Positions 1 to 8,838 of a stretch of DNA of 64,000 bases are shown piece after piece (within the stretch, counting starts at the first letter, position 1; the number at the start of each line of letters is the position of its first letter). Source of the DNA: Verrucomicrobiaceae bacterium (lineage in GTDB: Bacteria > Verrucomicrobiota > Verrucomicrobiia > Verrucomicrobiales > Verrucomicrobiaceae). The stretch covers positions 62,001 through 126,000 of the forward strand of contig JAIBCL010000005.1 in NCBI GenBank assembly GCA_019694165.1, read 5' to 3'. Under the pieces are notes generated by a model. The model saw nothing but the letters and a program-made list of their open reading frames with translations, was not told the DNA's origin and made no database searches. The position numbers and the translations under genes were made by a program.

Positions 1-2
1 TT

Positions 3-659
3 GGCCCTGAAGCGCGCAGGGACGCTTATTTTCAAATTGCCGAGGGCTGCATACGACCGGCCATCGTGCATGCGCTGGAGCCGGCCTTCGTGCCGTGGGC
101 CACGCCGTATGAGCCGTGGCTTTTCCACCAACTCGCCCGCCATCCGAAGTTCACCGGCGGTAAAGTCAGCACGCTGGACGAGCCCCACTTCCTCTACTGG
201 GCGGCCATGACGAAGGATCTGCAGCTCGATTTCTCGCCGCACAGCGGAGACGACTACGGCATCGCCTCCGCGATCAAAATGGGCCTGCCGCTGCTCATCG
301 GGGCCGGTGTCAGCGCCTGTCCGCTCATCTGCGCCGCTCGCGACATGTGGCTGCTGGATTCCGTGGTGGACAAGAAGTTCAAGACCGGCACGGGACGCTT
401 CGACACACGGGTGTACAAGCTCTTTGAAGCCTTCCAGTCGCTCGAGGACCTCGTCTTCCGCCTTGATGAAAAGATGAGCGCCTCGGCCTACAAGCACAGC
501 ACCGCGCATGTGCTGCACTTGCTGGGGATCATCGACGCACCCGAGGCGCACCCCGATTGCAGGGATCTGCGCGGTCCGGACGAACGCGCACGCATGATCG
601 AAGCCATGCGCCGGCCGCAGCGAGTGGCCGGGAAGCTCGGCATCCACTTTGGGAAGTGA
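3..659 (+). CDS. Dihydrodipicolinate synthase/N-acetylneuraminate lyase-like protein, C-terminal part
   Basis: The reading frame is open from the first complete codon at position 3, so the gene starts outside the window and about 218 residues are visible. The text resembles the C-terminal half of TIM-barrel aldolases of the DapA family found in PVC bacteria: a GGKVS(T)LDEPHF stretch, then SPHSGDDYGIA, then a glycine-rich segment GLPLLIGAGVSA, then helical C-terminal residues. The Schiff-base lysine cannot be assigned with confidence because the upstream half is missing. The next gene is convergent, so nothing about its operon is visible. The family call is from pattern memory and is moderate. 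Confidence 0.5.
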   Translation, partial: GPEARRDAYFQIAEGCIRPAIVHALEPAFVPWATPYEPWLFHQLARHPKFTGGKVSTLDEPHFLYWAAMTKDLQLDFSPHSGDDYGIASAIKMGLPLLIGAGVSACPLICAARDMWLLDSVVDKKFKTGTGRFDTRVYKLFEAFQSLEDLVFRLDEKMSASAYKHSTAHVLHLLGIIDAPEAHPDCRDLRGPDERARMIEAMRRPQRVAGKLGIHFGK

Positions 660-759
660 GTCGTAGCGGGCGCTCCGAATCGTCAAGGCTCGGTGCTCAG
701 ATTGAGCAGAGGCCGCCAACGGTCTCCGATGCAGGCAGGCACGACTCCAACAACGGGCT

Positions 760-2823
760 TCAACGTGCCGCCGCCTTTTCCTTTTCCGGCACGCTCCGCA
801 CATCGACGAGCAGCGCATCCACGGGGACGAGGTGGCGGTAGATGAATGCCTGCATCATGTCCTCCGCAGGCACGGCATCGACCACAAGCTTGTCACCATC
901 AGCCTCGGCGGAGCCCATGACCGAGATGGCCACCGGTTCACCGCCTTCGGTGGAGGGCACGGCGAGGGCCACGTCGGCGTTGTCCTTGCCGGCGGGGATC
1001 GTGGCATTGCGCAGGTCAAAGCCGCTGGGCGGACTCTTGAGCTGGAGCTTGATCTCGCCATCGAAGCCGTTCATGCGCAGCGCGTGCACCGTCAGCTTCG
1101 CACTGCCGCCGGGGGCGGCGTTCACGCTCGATGGCGTGACGCGCAGCGCGAACGACGGCTTCGCCTGCGTCACCTTGAGCCGGTAGGCGTGGGAAATGCC
1201 GCCCTGGTGCTGCGTGTCGGATACGCGCACCACGCACATGCCGCCGGGCGGGAGATCGACGACGAGGCGCGAGTCCGCATGGTGTGTGGTGAGGCCGGCG
1301 GTCGGATCTTCATGATCGTCGTTGGTGCCGATCTGCTTGCCGTAAATGTCGAAGGCAGTGAGCGTGGAGTCGAGCGGCGAGCCGAGCCTGCGGGCGAAGA
1401 TTTCAAAGACCATGGGCCTGCTGCCGCGGCCATTGACGCGGTAGTAGTCCACGTCGCCGGGTTTGTCGATGCGGCCGTTGACGACCATCGGCGGCTTCAC
1501 TTCGGTGGCCGATCCGGGCGTGTCATTGCTTTCGTGCTCGGGTTCCTCGTTCACCGCATCGACTTGGAACGGGATGGCATTGGAGCGCACGCCGCCGATG
1601 ACGGCCTGCTGGAGGATGATGCCGGGCTCTTCCGGCGCGGTGAAGCGCTGGCGGAACTTGTCGCCGAGATTCCCGCCCTGGAAGGTGATCTCGCCGGTGG
1701 TGCCAGCCTTCATGCCGAGCGGCGTGATGCCGACGAGGAACGGCAGCTCACCCACGGTGAGGCGGTAAACGAAGTCCTCGCGCCCGCGGTAAATCGAATC
1801 ATGAACCTCGATGTGGTAGTCGCCTTCCTCGGGAATCTTGAAGAAGACGACGGGGTCCGGATCGAAACGGTAGCCGCCGGCGAAGGCCACCTCGCTGCTC
1901 ATCGAATCCTGCAGCGATACGACGGCCTGGAACCAGCCCGGCACAGCGTCCGCGAGATATGGAATGAGGTGCCGCGCTTGCACGGACAGCACGACCTGCT
2001 CGTCCTTCCGTGCGTGGAAGGTGTAATGGTCCACCTCGCCGGGCAGGATGCGGCCATTGATGGTGACCGGGAGAGCGACCGTGGGCGTGACGGGTTTCTG
2101 CGCGGGCTTCTTCAGCGAGGCGGAGCCGCTGGAGTAGTTCTCAAAATCAAACGTGCGCTCGGGCTCGACCTCCAGCACTTCATCGTGCTGGCCGACGGCG
2201 AAGCGGAGCGGATTGCTCAGCCCCGAGGCCGTGCGCAGGCGCAGGAAGCGGAAGCCCGGCGCGGCACCCTCGGCCAGTGTGATCTTCACGCGCACCGTTT
2301 CGCTGATCTGCTGGTTTTGCTGCTGCTTCGGATCATTCCGCTTGCGGTCGAAATCAGCGAGGTGGCGCAGGTCCTTCTCGCTGATCCCGGCCTCGCGGAG
2401 CAGACGGCGGATGGTGGGCAGCACTTCGGACTGCGGCATCTTGTCGTCACGGCGCAGCTCGCGCATTTTCGACTGCATCTCGCGCAGCTTGTCGCGGATG
2501 TCACTGAGCGTGGTCTGCGGCGGCGGCTTGTCGTGGTCGATGATTTGCGCCGTCACACCCTCGCCGCTGCTGATCACGCCGGTGGGGTTGTCGAGGAACT
2601 GCCCGCCGAAGGTGACCTCCACCGAGGTGCCCCGCTTCGCGCCCGCCGGGTAAATGTAATTGATGCGCGGGCCGCGCTGGGCGTGCGCTGCGGGCGCGAG
2701 CATGAGCAGGGAAAGGCACGCGAAGACGCAGCGGCGGAGAGTGTTCAGTCGTGATCCAGCGTCCGGCCACAAACCCTGAATGCTGAATACTGAACACCGG
2801 CTTCTTCGATTATGCGTTTTCAT
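760..2823 (-). CDS. Secreted pre-peptidase C-terminal (PPC) domain protein, operon copy A
   Basis: This is a 687-residue exported protein. A signal peptide sits around residues 28-49 (hydrophobic CVFACLSLLMLAPAAHA). An N-terminal beta domain starts with YIYPAGAKRGT and contains a charged helical insert (about residues 100-175). Two PPC-like beta-sandwich domains follow at about 254-359 and 447-548, each beginning with NGRI..G(D/E)VD.Y and ending with a YRLTV-type strand. The start is supported by GGGAGG nine bases before ATG. It is the last gene of a four-gene minus-strand operon, 20 bases after the DUF1501 gene. It is a paralogue of 42521..44644, with which it shares domain order. PPC domains are usually non-catalytic binding modules of secreted proteins. 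The precise function is unknown. Confidence 0.85.
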   Translation of the reverse strand: MKTHNRRSRCSVFSIQGLWPDAGSRLNTLRRCVFACLSLLMLAPAAHAQRGPRINYIYPAGAKRGTSVEVTFGGQFLDNPTGVISSGEGVTAQIIDHDKPPPQTTLSDIRDKLREMQSKMRELRRDDKMPQSEVLPTIRRLLREAGISEKDLRHLADFDRKRNDPKQQQNQQISETVRVKITLAEGAAPGFRFLRLRTASGLSNPLRFAVGQHDEVLEVEPERTFDFENYSSGSASLKKPAQKPVTPTVALPVTINGRILPGEVDHYTFHARKDEQVVLSVQARHLIPYLADAVPGWFQAVVSLQDSMSSEVAFAGGYRFDPDPVVFFKIPEEGDYHIEVHDSIYRGREDFVYRLTVGELPFLVGITPLGMKAGTTGEITFQGGNLGDKFRQRFTAPEEPGIILQQAVIGGVRSNAIPFQVDAVNEEPEHESNDTPGSATEVKPPMVVNGRIDKPGDVDYYRVNGRGSRPMVFEIFARRLGSPLDSTLTAFDIYGKQIGTNDDHEDPTAGLTTHHADSRLVVDLPPGGMCVVRVSDTQHQGGISHAYRLKVTQAKPSFALRVTPSSVNAAPGGSAKLTVHALRMNGFDGEIKLQLKSPPSGFDLRNATIPAGKDNADVALAVPSTEGGEPVAISVMGSAEADGDKLVVDAVPAEDMMQAFIYRHLVPVDALLVDVRSVPEKEKAAAR

Positions 2824-2843
2824 GGCTCAAGCCCTCCCGTCTT

Positions 2844-4229
2844 TCACAGAATTTCCTTCAACATTCCGCCCGTGGGCACATTTTCCGATTTGTCGGGCAC
2901 GACATGGGTGAGCGTGCCGAGCGGATGCGGGAGAGTGGCTTCCGCCGGAATGCCAAGCTGGCCGTAGATGCTGCCGATCAAGTCGGCCGGATAAACCGGG
3001 CGATCCTTTACTTCCTCACCCTTCGCATCCGAGGAGCCGACGACTTGTCCGCCTTTGAAGCCGCCGCCAGCGAGCAGCGACGCGAAGCACTTGCCCCAGT
3101 GATGGCGGCCGCCATTCCACGGCGACTCGGTCTGCACCTTCGGCGTGCGGCCAAATTCACCGGAGCACCACACGATGGTCGAGTCCAGCAGACCGCGCTC
3201 CGAGAGATCGGAGATGAGCGCGGCCATGCCTTTGTCCAGCTCGGGCAGCTTGCGGTTCATCGTCTGGAAGTGCTGTTTGTGCGTGTCCCAGCCTTTGTAA
3301 TTGATGGTGATGTAGGGCACGCCTTTCTCGGCGAGGCGGCGGGCCATGAGGCACGACTGACCGAAGGTGTTGCGGCCATAGCGGTCGCGCACATCGCCGG
3401 CCTCCTGGTTCAGGTCGAAGAGCTTGCCTGCATCACCGAGAATCATCTCATAGGCCTGTTCCTCGTTTTGCACGATGGTGTTGAGCGTGGCATTCCCCGG
3501 CAATGCACCGCCGAGCGTGTTGATGCTGCGCAGGAACTTGCGCCGCTCCTGCTGGCGTTTCTCGGAGATGCCCGGAGCGATGATGCCCTCCACGGCGAAG
3601 ACGCTCGCGGCCGGATCGCCACCGGTGGCAAAGGGCTTGTACTTCGGACCGAGGAATCCAGCCTCAGAGAAGCGGCCCTGCGGCTCGGTGAGCACGATGT
3701 AGGGAGGAATCAATCCCTTGTAGCCCGCCTCGTAGCCGCGGAAATACGATGTGACCGCTCCGAGGCTGGGAAACACATCGCGCTCGGACGACCGGCCGGT
3801 CTGCACGAGATAGGCGGCGGTTTCGTGCCCGTTGTTCCCGTGCGTCATGCTGCGGATGAGCGAGTATTTGTCCGCAATCTTCGCGAGTTCCGGCAAAAGC
3901 TGGCCGATCTGCATGCCGCTCACGTTCGTGGCGATGGGTGCATCGAGCTGGCCGGAGTAGTCTTTTCCGGCCTCGGGCTTCGGATCGAAGGTGTCGATGT
4001 GGCAGGGGCCGCCCCAGAGCCAGATTTGGATGACGGAGCGGGCGCGGCCCGCGGGCAGCGGCTGCATGGCACGGACGGTGAATGGCTCCATCAGCAGCAG
4101 GCCGGCGGAGCCGTAGAGACAGCGGCGCATGGTTTCGCGGCGGGAGACGGGCACGCCTCCGAAGGCGGCGGCCATCCGGTTGAGGTCGCGCACCTCGGAT
4201 GACGAACGGGTGAATGGATGTGAGTTCAT
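2844..4229 (-). CDS. DUF1501 family secreted protein (sulfatase/alkaline phosphatase-like fold), operon copy A
   Basis: The protein has about 461 residues. I chose the ATG at 4229 because an earlier in-frame ATG at 4349 would overlap the upstream gene and add unlike residues. A twin-arginine-like N-terminus (SRRETMRRCLYGSAGLLL) suggests Tat export. Family hallmarks are WGGPCHIDTFDPKPEAG, SLIRSMTHGNNGHETAAY, NYKGWDTHKQHF, CSGEFGRTP and NGGRHHWG. DUF1501 proteins share the alkaline phosphatase/sulfatase superfamily fold and are very often encoded next to DUF1549/DUF1553 proteins, as here. The substrate is unknown. It is the third gene of the operon and a paralogue of 41138..42508. Confidence 0.9.
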   Translation of the reverse strand: MNSHPFTRSSSEVRDLNRMAAAFGGVPVSRRETMRRCLYGSAGLLLMEPFTVRAMQPLPAGRARSVIQIWLWGGPCHIDTFDPKPEAGKDYSGQLDAPIATNVSGMQIGQLLPELAKIADKYSLIRSMTHGNNGHETAAYLVQTGRSSERDVFPSLGAVTSYFRGYEAGYKGLIPPYIVLTEPQGRFSEAGFLGPKYKPFATGGDPAASVFAVEGIIAPGISEKRQQERRKFLRSINTLGGALPGNATLNTIVQNEEQAYEMILGDAGKLFDLNQEAGDVRDRYGRNTFGQSCLMARRLAEKGVPYITINYKGWDTHKQHFQTMNRKLPELDKGMAALISDLSERGLLDSTIVWCSGEFGRTPKVQTESPWNGGRHHWGKCFASLLAGGGFKGGQVVGSSDAKGEEVKDRPVYPADLIGSIYGQLGIPAEATLPHPLGTLTHVVPDKSENVPTGGMLKEIL

Positions 4230-4306
4230 GACGGGGCGGGTTGTGAGTTGGGTGTTATGAGTTGCGGGGCGGCGACTGCGCGCGTGTCGCCTTTGGTTGC
4301 TGCTTG

Positions 4307-6055
4307 TCAGTGGATGAAAATGAATTCCGGCTGGTTGACGAGCGCCCACACGAGGTCTTCGGCGATCTCCCTCGTGCCGGCGTAGCTCGCGTCCGCGTGC
4401 GCGGTCACAGCCGCCAGTTCCTTCTCCGTCGGCGGGCGTGACAGCACGGTGAAGTAGATTTTTTTCACCAGTTCGTCCGGCTTGCCTTTCATGTCACGGG
4501 CCTCGGTCACGAGCGGACATTCACTCACCTTTTGATGCACATGGCTGGAGTTTAGCAGGTGCAGGCGCTGCGCAGCGCTCGTGCTGCGATTGCGCTCGGA
4601 TTCAAAGCCCGTGTCACGCGGAGGACGGCCAAATAGTTCCAGAAACGAACTCGTGATGCTGCCGTCCGGCAGGCCGATGCCGCGCACGTTTTCCGGGATG
4701 AATGTATATGGCTCGGGGATCGGGCTGCTGTAGGACTCCTGCGTGCCGGTGAGCTGGTTCAGAGCATCGATCAGCACCTCGGCCTCCATGCGGCGGAGCG
4801 GATACCAGGCGAAATTGGCCTGCGTAGTCGTCGTCTCAAGCCCGGTGGGGATCGACGACAACTGGAAGGTCTGCGAATTCAAGATGATGCGGAACAGGTG
4901 CTTCATGTTGCAGCGTGACGTGGCAAACTCCCGCTGGAGAAGATCCAGAAGCGCCGGATTGCTCGGCGGATTGTCCGCGCGGCTGTCGTCCGGCTCATGA
5001 ATGATGCCGCGCCCCATGAGCCACGCCCACATGCGGTTCGCCATGTTGCGGCAGAACCACGGATTCTCCGGCCGCAGCAGCCAGTTCACAAAAGGCACGC
5101 GCATGTCTTCCGTCCGGGGATCGGCGGTCGGCCGTGTGCCGTCTGGGAAGACGGCGTTCTTTGCGAGGCCTTCCTTGTCGGCGGTCGGATCGAAATAGAC
5201 GATCTCCTCCTTCCACTCCGCCGTCGATTTGAAGGCTACCTGGGCAAAGAAGCCCGCGAGCGCATCAAGCTTCTTCTTCGGCCACTTGTCGGCGCGCTCG
5301 CCCATGAAGGTGAGCGCCACCGTGGCAGCGATGCCGCGGGGGCTGCGGTCCTGCATGGCGCGATAAAAGTTCACCTCACCCTCGCGGAAATTGCTGCCAT
5401 TGGCCACCAGCAGCTCATGCACAAACTGATGCAGCGGCTTGTTCCCGCGCACGCCGGCATAGATCCAGCGTGTGTAGGCTTGCGCCGCGTTTGGCCACAG
5501 CTTGATCGGAAACTCCGCCTTCACGCGCAGGAGATCGCCCCACTTCATCGTCCAATACTCGGCGAACTCGTCGCGCTTCAGCAGCTCGTCGATGAGACGC
5601 GCGCGACGGTCGGGATCTGTGGCGCTGAGAAACGCGCGGGCCTCCTCTTCGGTCGGCAGCGTGCCAATCACCGTGAGATAAGCGCGACGCAGGAACACGG
5701 CGTCCGAGCACACGTTCGCCGGCTCGATCTTGAGTTCACGCAGGCGGTCGAAGACGAGTTGGTCGATGCGATCACTCGCGGTCGCATCTGCACCCATGCG
5801 GTATTTCGCCGGGCCGGATTCATAGAGTGGATCAAGCGCGGCGAATGCCGCGGGAGCCATCAAGATCACAATCAAAGCCACGACGAGCCTGCAGCGCGTT
5901 GGAGTCCCTGCTGGGGACTTTGTCGGAGTCCCGCTGTCTCTGTGGGTGCGATGCAAGTAGAAAGGTCCGTCGAGAGCGTCCGAACCGCCCAAAGGCGGGA
6001 CTCCAACAAATGCCTCTCGTGTGGGTGTAGCCAGTGTTGCGGCAGATGACTTCAT
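4307..6055 (-). CDS. DUF1549/DUF1553 secreted protein, operon copy A
   Basis: A DUF1549 region is near residues 95-300, with CSDAVFLRRAYLTVIGTLPT and EYWTMKWGDLLRVKAEFP. A DUF1553 region follows at about 320-580, with NPWFCRNMANRMWAWLMGRG and NPPSNPALLDLL. There is no N-terminal haem-binding CxxCH, unlike the planctomycete PSC-type relatives. The hydrophobic export segment (LVVALIVILMAPAAFA) lies unusually far from the start, at about residues 56-72. The residues before it are encoded by a palindromic repeat (5898..6007) inside the gene. The paralogue at 39333..41117 has its signal peptide right at the start. The gene starts 6 bases after the RidA-like gene. No biochemical function is established for this family. 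Confidence 0.88.
   Translation of the reverse strand: MKSSAATLATPTREAFVGVPPLGGSDALDGPFYLHRTHRDSGTPTKSPAGTPTRCRLVVALIVILMAPAAFAALDPLYESGPAKYRMGADATASDRIDQLVFDRLRELKIEPANVCSDAVFLRRAYLTVIGTLPTEEEARAFLSATDPDRRARLIDELLKRDEFAEYWTMKWGDLLRVKAEFPIKLWPNAAQAYTRWIYAGVRGNKPLHQFVHELLVANGSNFREGEVNFYRAMQDRSPRGIAATVALTFMGERADKWPKKKLDALAGFFAQVAFKSTAEWKEEIVYFDPTADKEGLAKNAVFPDGTRPTADPRTEDMRVPFVNWLLRPENPWFCRNMANRMWAWLMGRGIIHEPDDSRADNPPSNPALLDLLQREFATSRCNMKHLFRIILNSQTFQLSSIPTGLETTTTQANFAWYPLRRMEAEVLIDALNQLTGTQESYSSPIPEPYTFIPENVRGIGLPDGSITSSFLELFGRPPRDTGFESERNRSTSAAQRLHLLNSSHVHQKVSECPLVTEARDMKGKPDELVKKIYFTVLSRPPTEKELAAVTAHADASYAGTREIAEDLVWALVNQPEFIFIH
5898..6007. repeat. Palindromic repeat element (about 110 bp) inside the DUF1549/DUF1553 copy A reading frame
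   Basis: The ends are inverted copies: GTTGGAGTCCC at the left, and its reverse complement GGGACTCCAAC at the right, an 11-base terminal inverted repeat. Secondary short hairpins lie inside each end: a CCCTGCTGGGG-type arm on the left and CCGCCCAAAGGCGG on the right. It encodes nothing on its own and looks like a REP/MITE-type element. Read through in frame, it gives a Gly/Pro-rich stretch between the start codon and the signal-peptide core of the host gene. Confidence 0.6.
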
Positions 6056-6061
6056 GATTCG

Positions 6062-7429
6062 TTATTCCTTCCTCGCTTCCGCTTTCCTGATGGGTGAGAA
6101 GGCCACGCCTTCGATCTCCACGAGCAGATCGGGCCGGCAGACATCCGCCTGCGCATAGATCGCCGGGATGCGGCCCAGCCGACGCTCACAGACGGCGCGG
6201 CACTTCTCGTAGTCGTCGTGATGCTTCACGTACACGCGTACCTTCGCGAGATCGTCGAGCGTGGCACCCGCATCGCTCCAGCCGAGCCGCGCGAAGTTGT
6301 CCGCATCAATCAGTCGCTCGATGTTGGTGAGCGTCTGGTCGGTTTGTTTTTCGATGTCGCCTTTGTGAACGGTCTCCGAGTTCACGATGCTCGCCGTACC
6401 CGAGACCCAGGTGGTGACGTGATCGCCCATGCGCAAGGCCATCGCGCGGGCGAACTTCGGCGTCTTCGGCGAGTAGTGCTCGGGATAGTCGAACGACGGC
6501 GTCTGCAGCGGATTCTCGAGCGGCAGCATCTGCACGTCGTCGCGCTTCGTTTGCAGCGCCAGGCACTCGGTGATCAGCCCCTGGCCCAGCGTGCCGATGC
6601 CGGTGCTCGCCGGATAAATCGCGTGACCATTCCTGCCATGCGCGAGCTTTCGCGAGTGAAATGGCACATGCGCGAAGAAATCCGTGCGCGCGCGGTTGAG
6701 TTCGCGATAGCGCTCGATGTCGCCCTCGATCTCGGTGATGCCACCTTGATAGAGCCAGGTGCGCAGCACGTCATCAAACGTCGCGCCTGCCTCGGCGAGC
6801 ACCGCGTTCATCCCCTCGAAGGCATCGACCGCCTGCTCGTAGGCCGAGCGGCCCTCGAGCCGCAGCGAGCCACCCGAGGCGTAAATCCAGCGCAGCCCGT
6901 CGTGCTCCACCGTGATCAATCGCGGGCTGAGAAACTCCACCTTCGTCGTGCGCGTGCTGATGGCCCACGCCTCGATGGCGATCACCCGGCCATCGCACGG
7001 CGGCTGCACGACGAAGAGCGTCAGCGGCATGTGGTCGCCATGATACGCCTCGAAGAGCTTGCGCACCTTTGGGACGTTGGCCGCGCTGTCCACGAACACC
7101 GTCTGCACCGTCAGCACCATCGGTTCGTTTTGCTGGCGGAGGATGGTGCGCATCGTCGTGATGGCCTCCCACACCTGGTCGCGAAAATCACCGCCGCCTT
7201 CCGGAGTGACCATCAATGCCACGCGCTTGACGCCATCGTAGCCGATGGTGGTGTGATGTTGATTTCCGAGCACGCACGGCGGCACCGCGTGGACGATGCG
7301 GCCCGACGATTCGCCGCCGGGCGTTGCGTAGCGCAGGGAGCAGCCGGATGCGTCGCAGCGGCCATCCAGCAATTCCCGGTCCGGCGTCATCCGGTAGCAG
7401 ATCGGAGTCTCGGCGACGGTTTCGGACAT
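6062..7429 (-). CDS. RidA-family two-domain protein with chorismatase-like N-terminal part, operon copy A
   Basis: This 455-residue protein has no signal peptide, so it is probably cytosolic. The N-terminal two thirds resemble the FkbO/Hyg5 chorismatase fold, itself related to RidA: RTWLYQGG near residue 220, RYRELNRARTDFF, then NGHAIYPASTGIGT. The last about 120 residues are a RidA-like domain (TWVSGTASIVNSETVHKGD, then VCRPDLLVEIEGVAF), with an arginine just before the final strand as in active RidA enzymes. It is the first gene of the operon, with AGAGAGGG before the start. It is a close paralogue of 37983..39326. Whether it is an imine deaminase, a chorismate-type lyase or neither cannot be told from sequence. 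Confidence 0.8.
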   Translation of the reverse strand: MSETVAETPICYRMTPDRELLDGRCDASGCSLRYATPGGESSGRIVHAVPPCVLGNQHHTTIGYDGVKRVALMVTPEGGGDFRDQVWEAITTMRTILRQQNEPMVLTVQTVFVDSAANVPKVRKLFEAYHGDHMPLTLFVVQPPCDGRVIAIEAWAISTRTTKVEFLSPRLITVEHDGLRWIYASGGSLRLEGRSAYEQAVDAFEGMNAVLAEAGATFDDVLRTWLYQGGITEIEGDIERYRELNRARTDFFAHVPFHSRKLAHGRNGHAIYPASTGIGTLGQGLITECLALQTKRDDVQMLPLENPLQTPSFDYPEHYSPKTPKFARAMALRMGDHVTTWVSGTASIVNSETVHKGDIEKQTDQTLTNIERLIDADNFARLGWSDAGATLDDLAKVRVYVKHHDDYEKCRAVCERRLGRIPAIYAQADVCRPDLLVEIEGVAFSPIRKAEARKE

Positions 7430-7489
7430 GACAGGAACCCTCTCTTTGTTGATGGTGAAATTAACCTGCGGTCCAATCTGGCCGCAGCC

Positions 7490-7514
7490 AAAGTTGCACC
7501 ATCAGTACAACTTT
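7490..7514 (-). promoter_or_regulatory. Candidate operator upstream of operon copy A
   Basis: A near-perfect palindrome: AAAGTTG at one end, CAACTTT at the other, with core GTTGTA-N7-TGCAAC when read toward the operon. It lies 63 bases upstream of the first start codon. The same core with the same 7-base spacer lies before the paralogous operon at 37914..37932. This is probably a binding site for a dimeric regulator. The regulator was not identified. Confidence 0.65.
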
Positions 7515-7703
7515 TAACGGTTAGCCCGCCCCGCCTATGCTGTCATTCACCGGGCAATAATTGCCTTCCCTTTCCGGCGCTTCCCCCGAGCGTCATGGTT
7601 GCCACCGGCGGGATTGCCTACAGGCCGTGCAATAGACCAGTTCTCAAAAAGAATGTCACATTGGTGCTGTACCTTTTAGAAACATGGCAATGAGTAGGCG
7701 GCG

Positions 7704-8069
7704 GTGGCCCGCCCGTGCATCGAACTGAACTTGGAGAACGCGACTCTCGCCGAGGTGCGCGTGGCCATAGACTGCACGCCGACAACGAAAGGCTTCCGCC
7801 GCTTGCAAGCGTTGCTCTGGTTGCATGAAGGCATGAGCCACGAGGAAGTCGCCGCGCTTTCCCATTTCAGTCCGCGCCAGGTGCTGCGCTTCATCCAGGC
7901 CTTCAACCTCGCCGGACTCGACGGCCTGATCCCGGGCCGCAGCAGCGGACGGCGGCGCATCGTGCCCAAGGAACAGCTCGCCGAGAAGATCGCGCGGGTG
8001 ATGTATCCGGGAGGCTTTTTCATTAGGGCCTTGTCACACCTCCGTGCAAGTTGCGCCCGCCGCCGATGA
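7704..8069 (+). pseudogene. IS630-like transposase remnant, N-terminal helix-turn-helix part only
   Basis: Residues 1-104 look like the N-terminal HTH region of IS630/Tc1-type transposases: RLQALLWLHEGMSHEEVAALSHFSPRQVLRFI, then GLDGLIPGRSSGRRR. The DDE catalytic domain is missing. After about residue 104 the frame runs into unrelated sequence and stops after 121 residues. The start codon is GTG. The stop codon TGA overlaps the ATG of the next gene (ATGA at 8066-8069), which is probably an accident of the truncation. No terminal inverted repeats were recognised, so the insertion sequence borders are unknown. Confidence 0.55.
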
Positions 8070-8770
8070 ATTCGCCTGCTGCATTTCATGCCCATGGTCC
8101 GTCGCATCTCGCCGCGCTGGCAGTCATCGCGCTGGCGGGAGGGGGACTTGTCGCACTCGCCCGGCGAAGACCGGACGCCGCCATCACGCGGGCTTGCGAG
8201 CACAGTCTGGCGGGGGTGCTGGTGTTGCTCACCTTCGGGCGGCTCGTGGTGCAGGGCGTGCGTGGTGAGTTCGACGTGCAGAGCGCGCTGCCGCTTCATT
8301 ACTGCGATGTGGCGGCGATGTCCGGTGCGCTGGCGCTGCTCACGCGGCGGCAGTGGCCGTGTGAGACGGCGTACTTTTTCGGCCTTGCCGGCACGCTCCA
8401 GGCGCTGGTCACGCCGGCGCTGCAGGTGGATTTCCCCGCGCCACGCTTCTGGCTGTTTTTCGGCTCGCACGGCGCGGTGGTCATCACGGCGCTGCATGTG
8501 GTGCTGGGCCTGCGCCACGCACCGCAGTCCGGCGCGGTTCGCAGGGCGATGATTGTGATGACGGCCTATGCCGTCGCCGTCGGCATCTTGAATTCGCTGC
8601 TCGGCACGAACTACGGCTTTCTTTGCGCCAAGCCGCCAACGGCCAGTCTCATGGACTACCTCGGGCCGTGGCCTTGGTACGTCGGCTCGCTCTGGCTCCT
8701 TGGGCTGGTGTTCTACATCGTGCTCGACCTGCCGTTCAGCATCCGGCGGCACCACGTTGCGCGCGGTTGA
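8066..8770 (+). CDS. TIGR02206/YwaF family integral membrane protein
   Basis: This 234-residue protein has about six to seven hydrophobic segments: near residues 15-30, 45-65, 75-95, 105-120, 130-150, 165-185 and 205-230. Family-like motifs are [28 protein letters not shown], and [12 protein letters not shown] followed by LGPWPWY. The start at 8066 gives a cleaner N-terminus than an upstream TTG at 8051. The function of this family is unknown. It sits just before pyrH, but the 68-base gap and its different role give no clear functional link. Confidence 0.75.
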   Translation: MNSPAAFHAHGPSHLAALAVIALAGGGLVALARRRPDAAITRACEHSLAGVLVLLTFGRLVVQGVRGEFDVQSALPLHYCDVAAMSGALALLTRRQWPCETAYFFGLAGTLQALVTPALQVDFPAPRFWLFFGSHGAVVITALHVVLGLRHAPQSGAVRRAMIVMTAYAVAVGILNSLLGTNYGFLCAKPPTASLMDYLGPWPWYVGSLWLLGLVFYIVLDLPFSIRRHHVARG

Positions 8771-8838
8771 TCCGGCCGGGTGATTTGGCCGTTGCATCCG
8801 ACTGCACTTCATGTTTGATGGGCCAACTTCCTCGGCTC

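Noticed and set aside
661-757. A partial copy of the GTTGGAGTC repeat near 730-740
   Set aside because: Only GACTCCAAC and weak flanking similarity are present and no inverted partner end was found, so it may be chance or too decayed to call.
832-2754. A 640-codon open frame on the plus strand opposite the PPC gene
   Set aside because: High-GC antisense shadow: its composition is biased to Ala, Arg, Glu and His without domain text, while the minus strand shows a signal peptide and PPC domains.
7676-8812. A 378-codon minus-strand frame over the IS remnant and membrane protein
   Set aside because: Low-complexity charged text ([11 protein letters not shown] and similar), antisense to a clear membrane protein.
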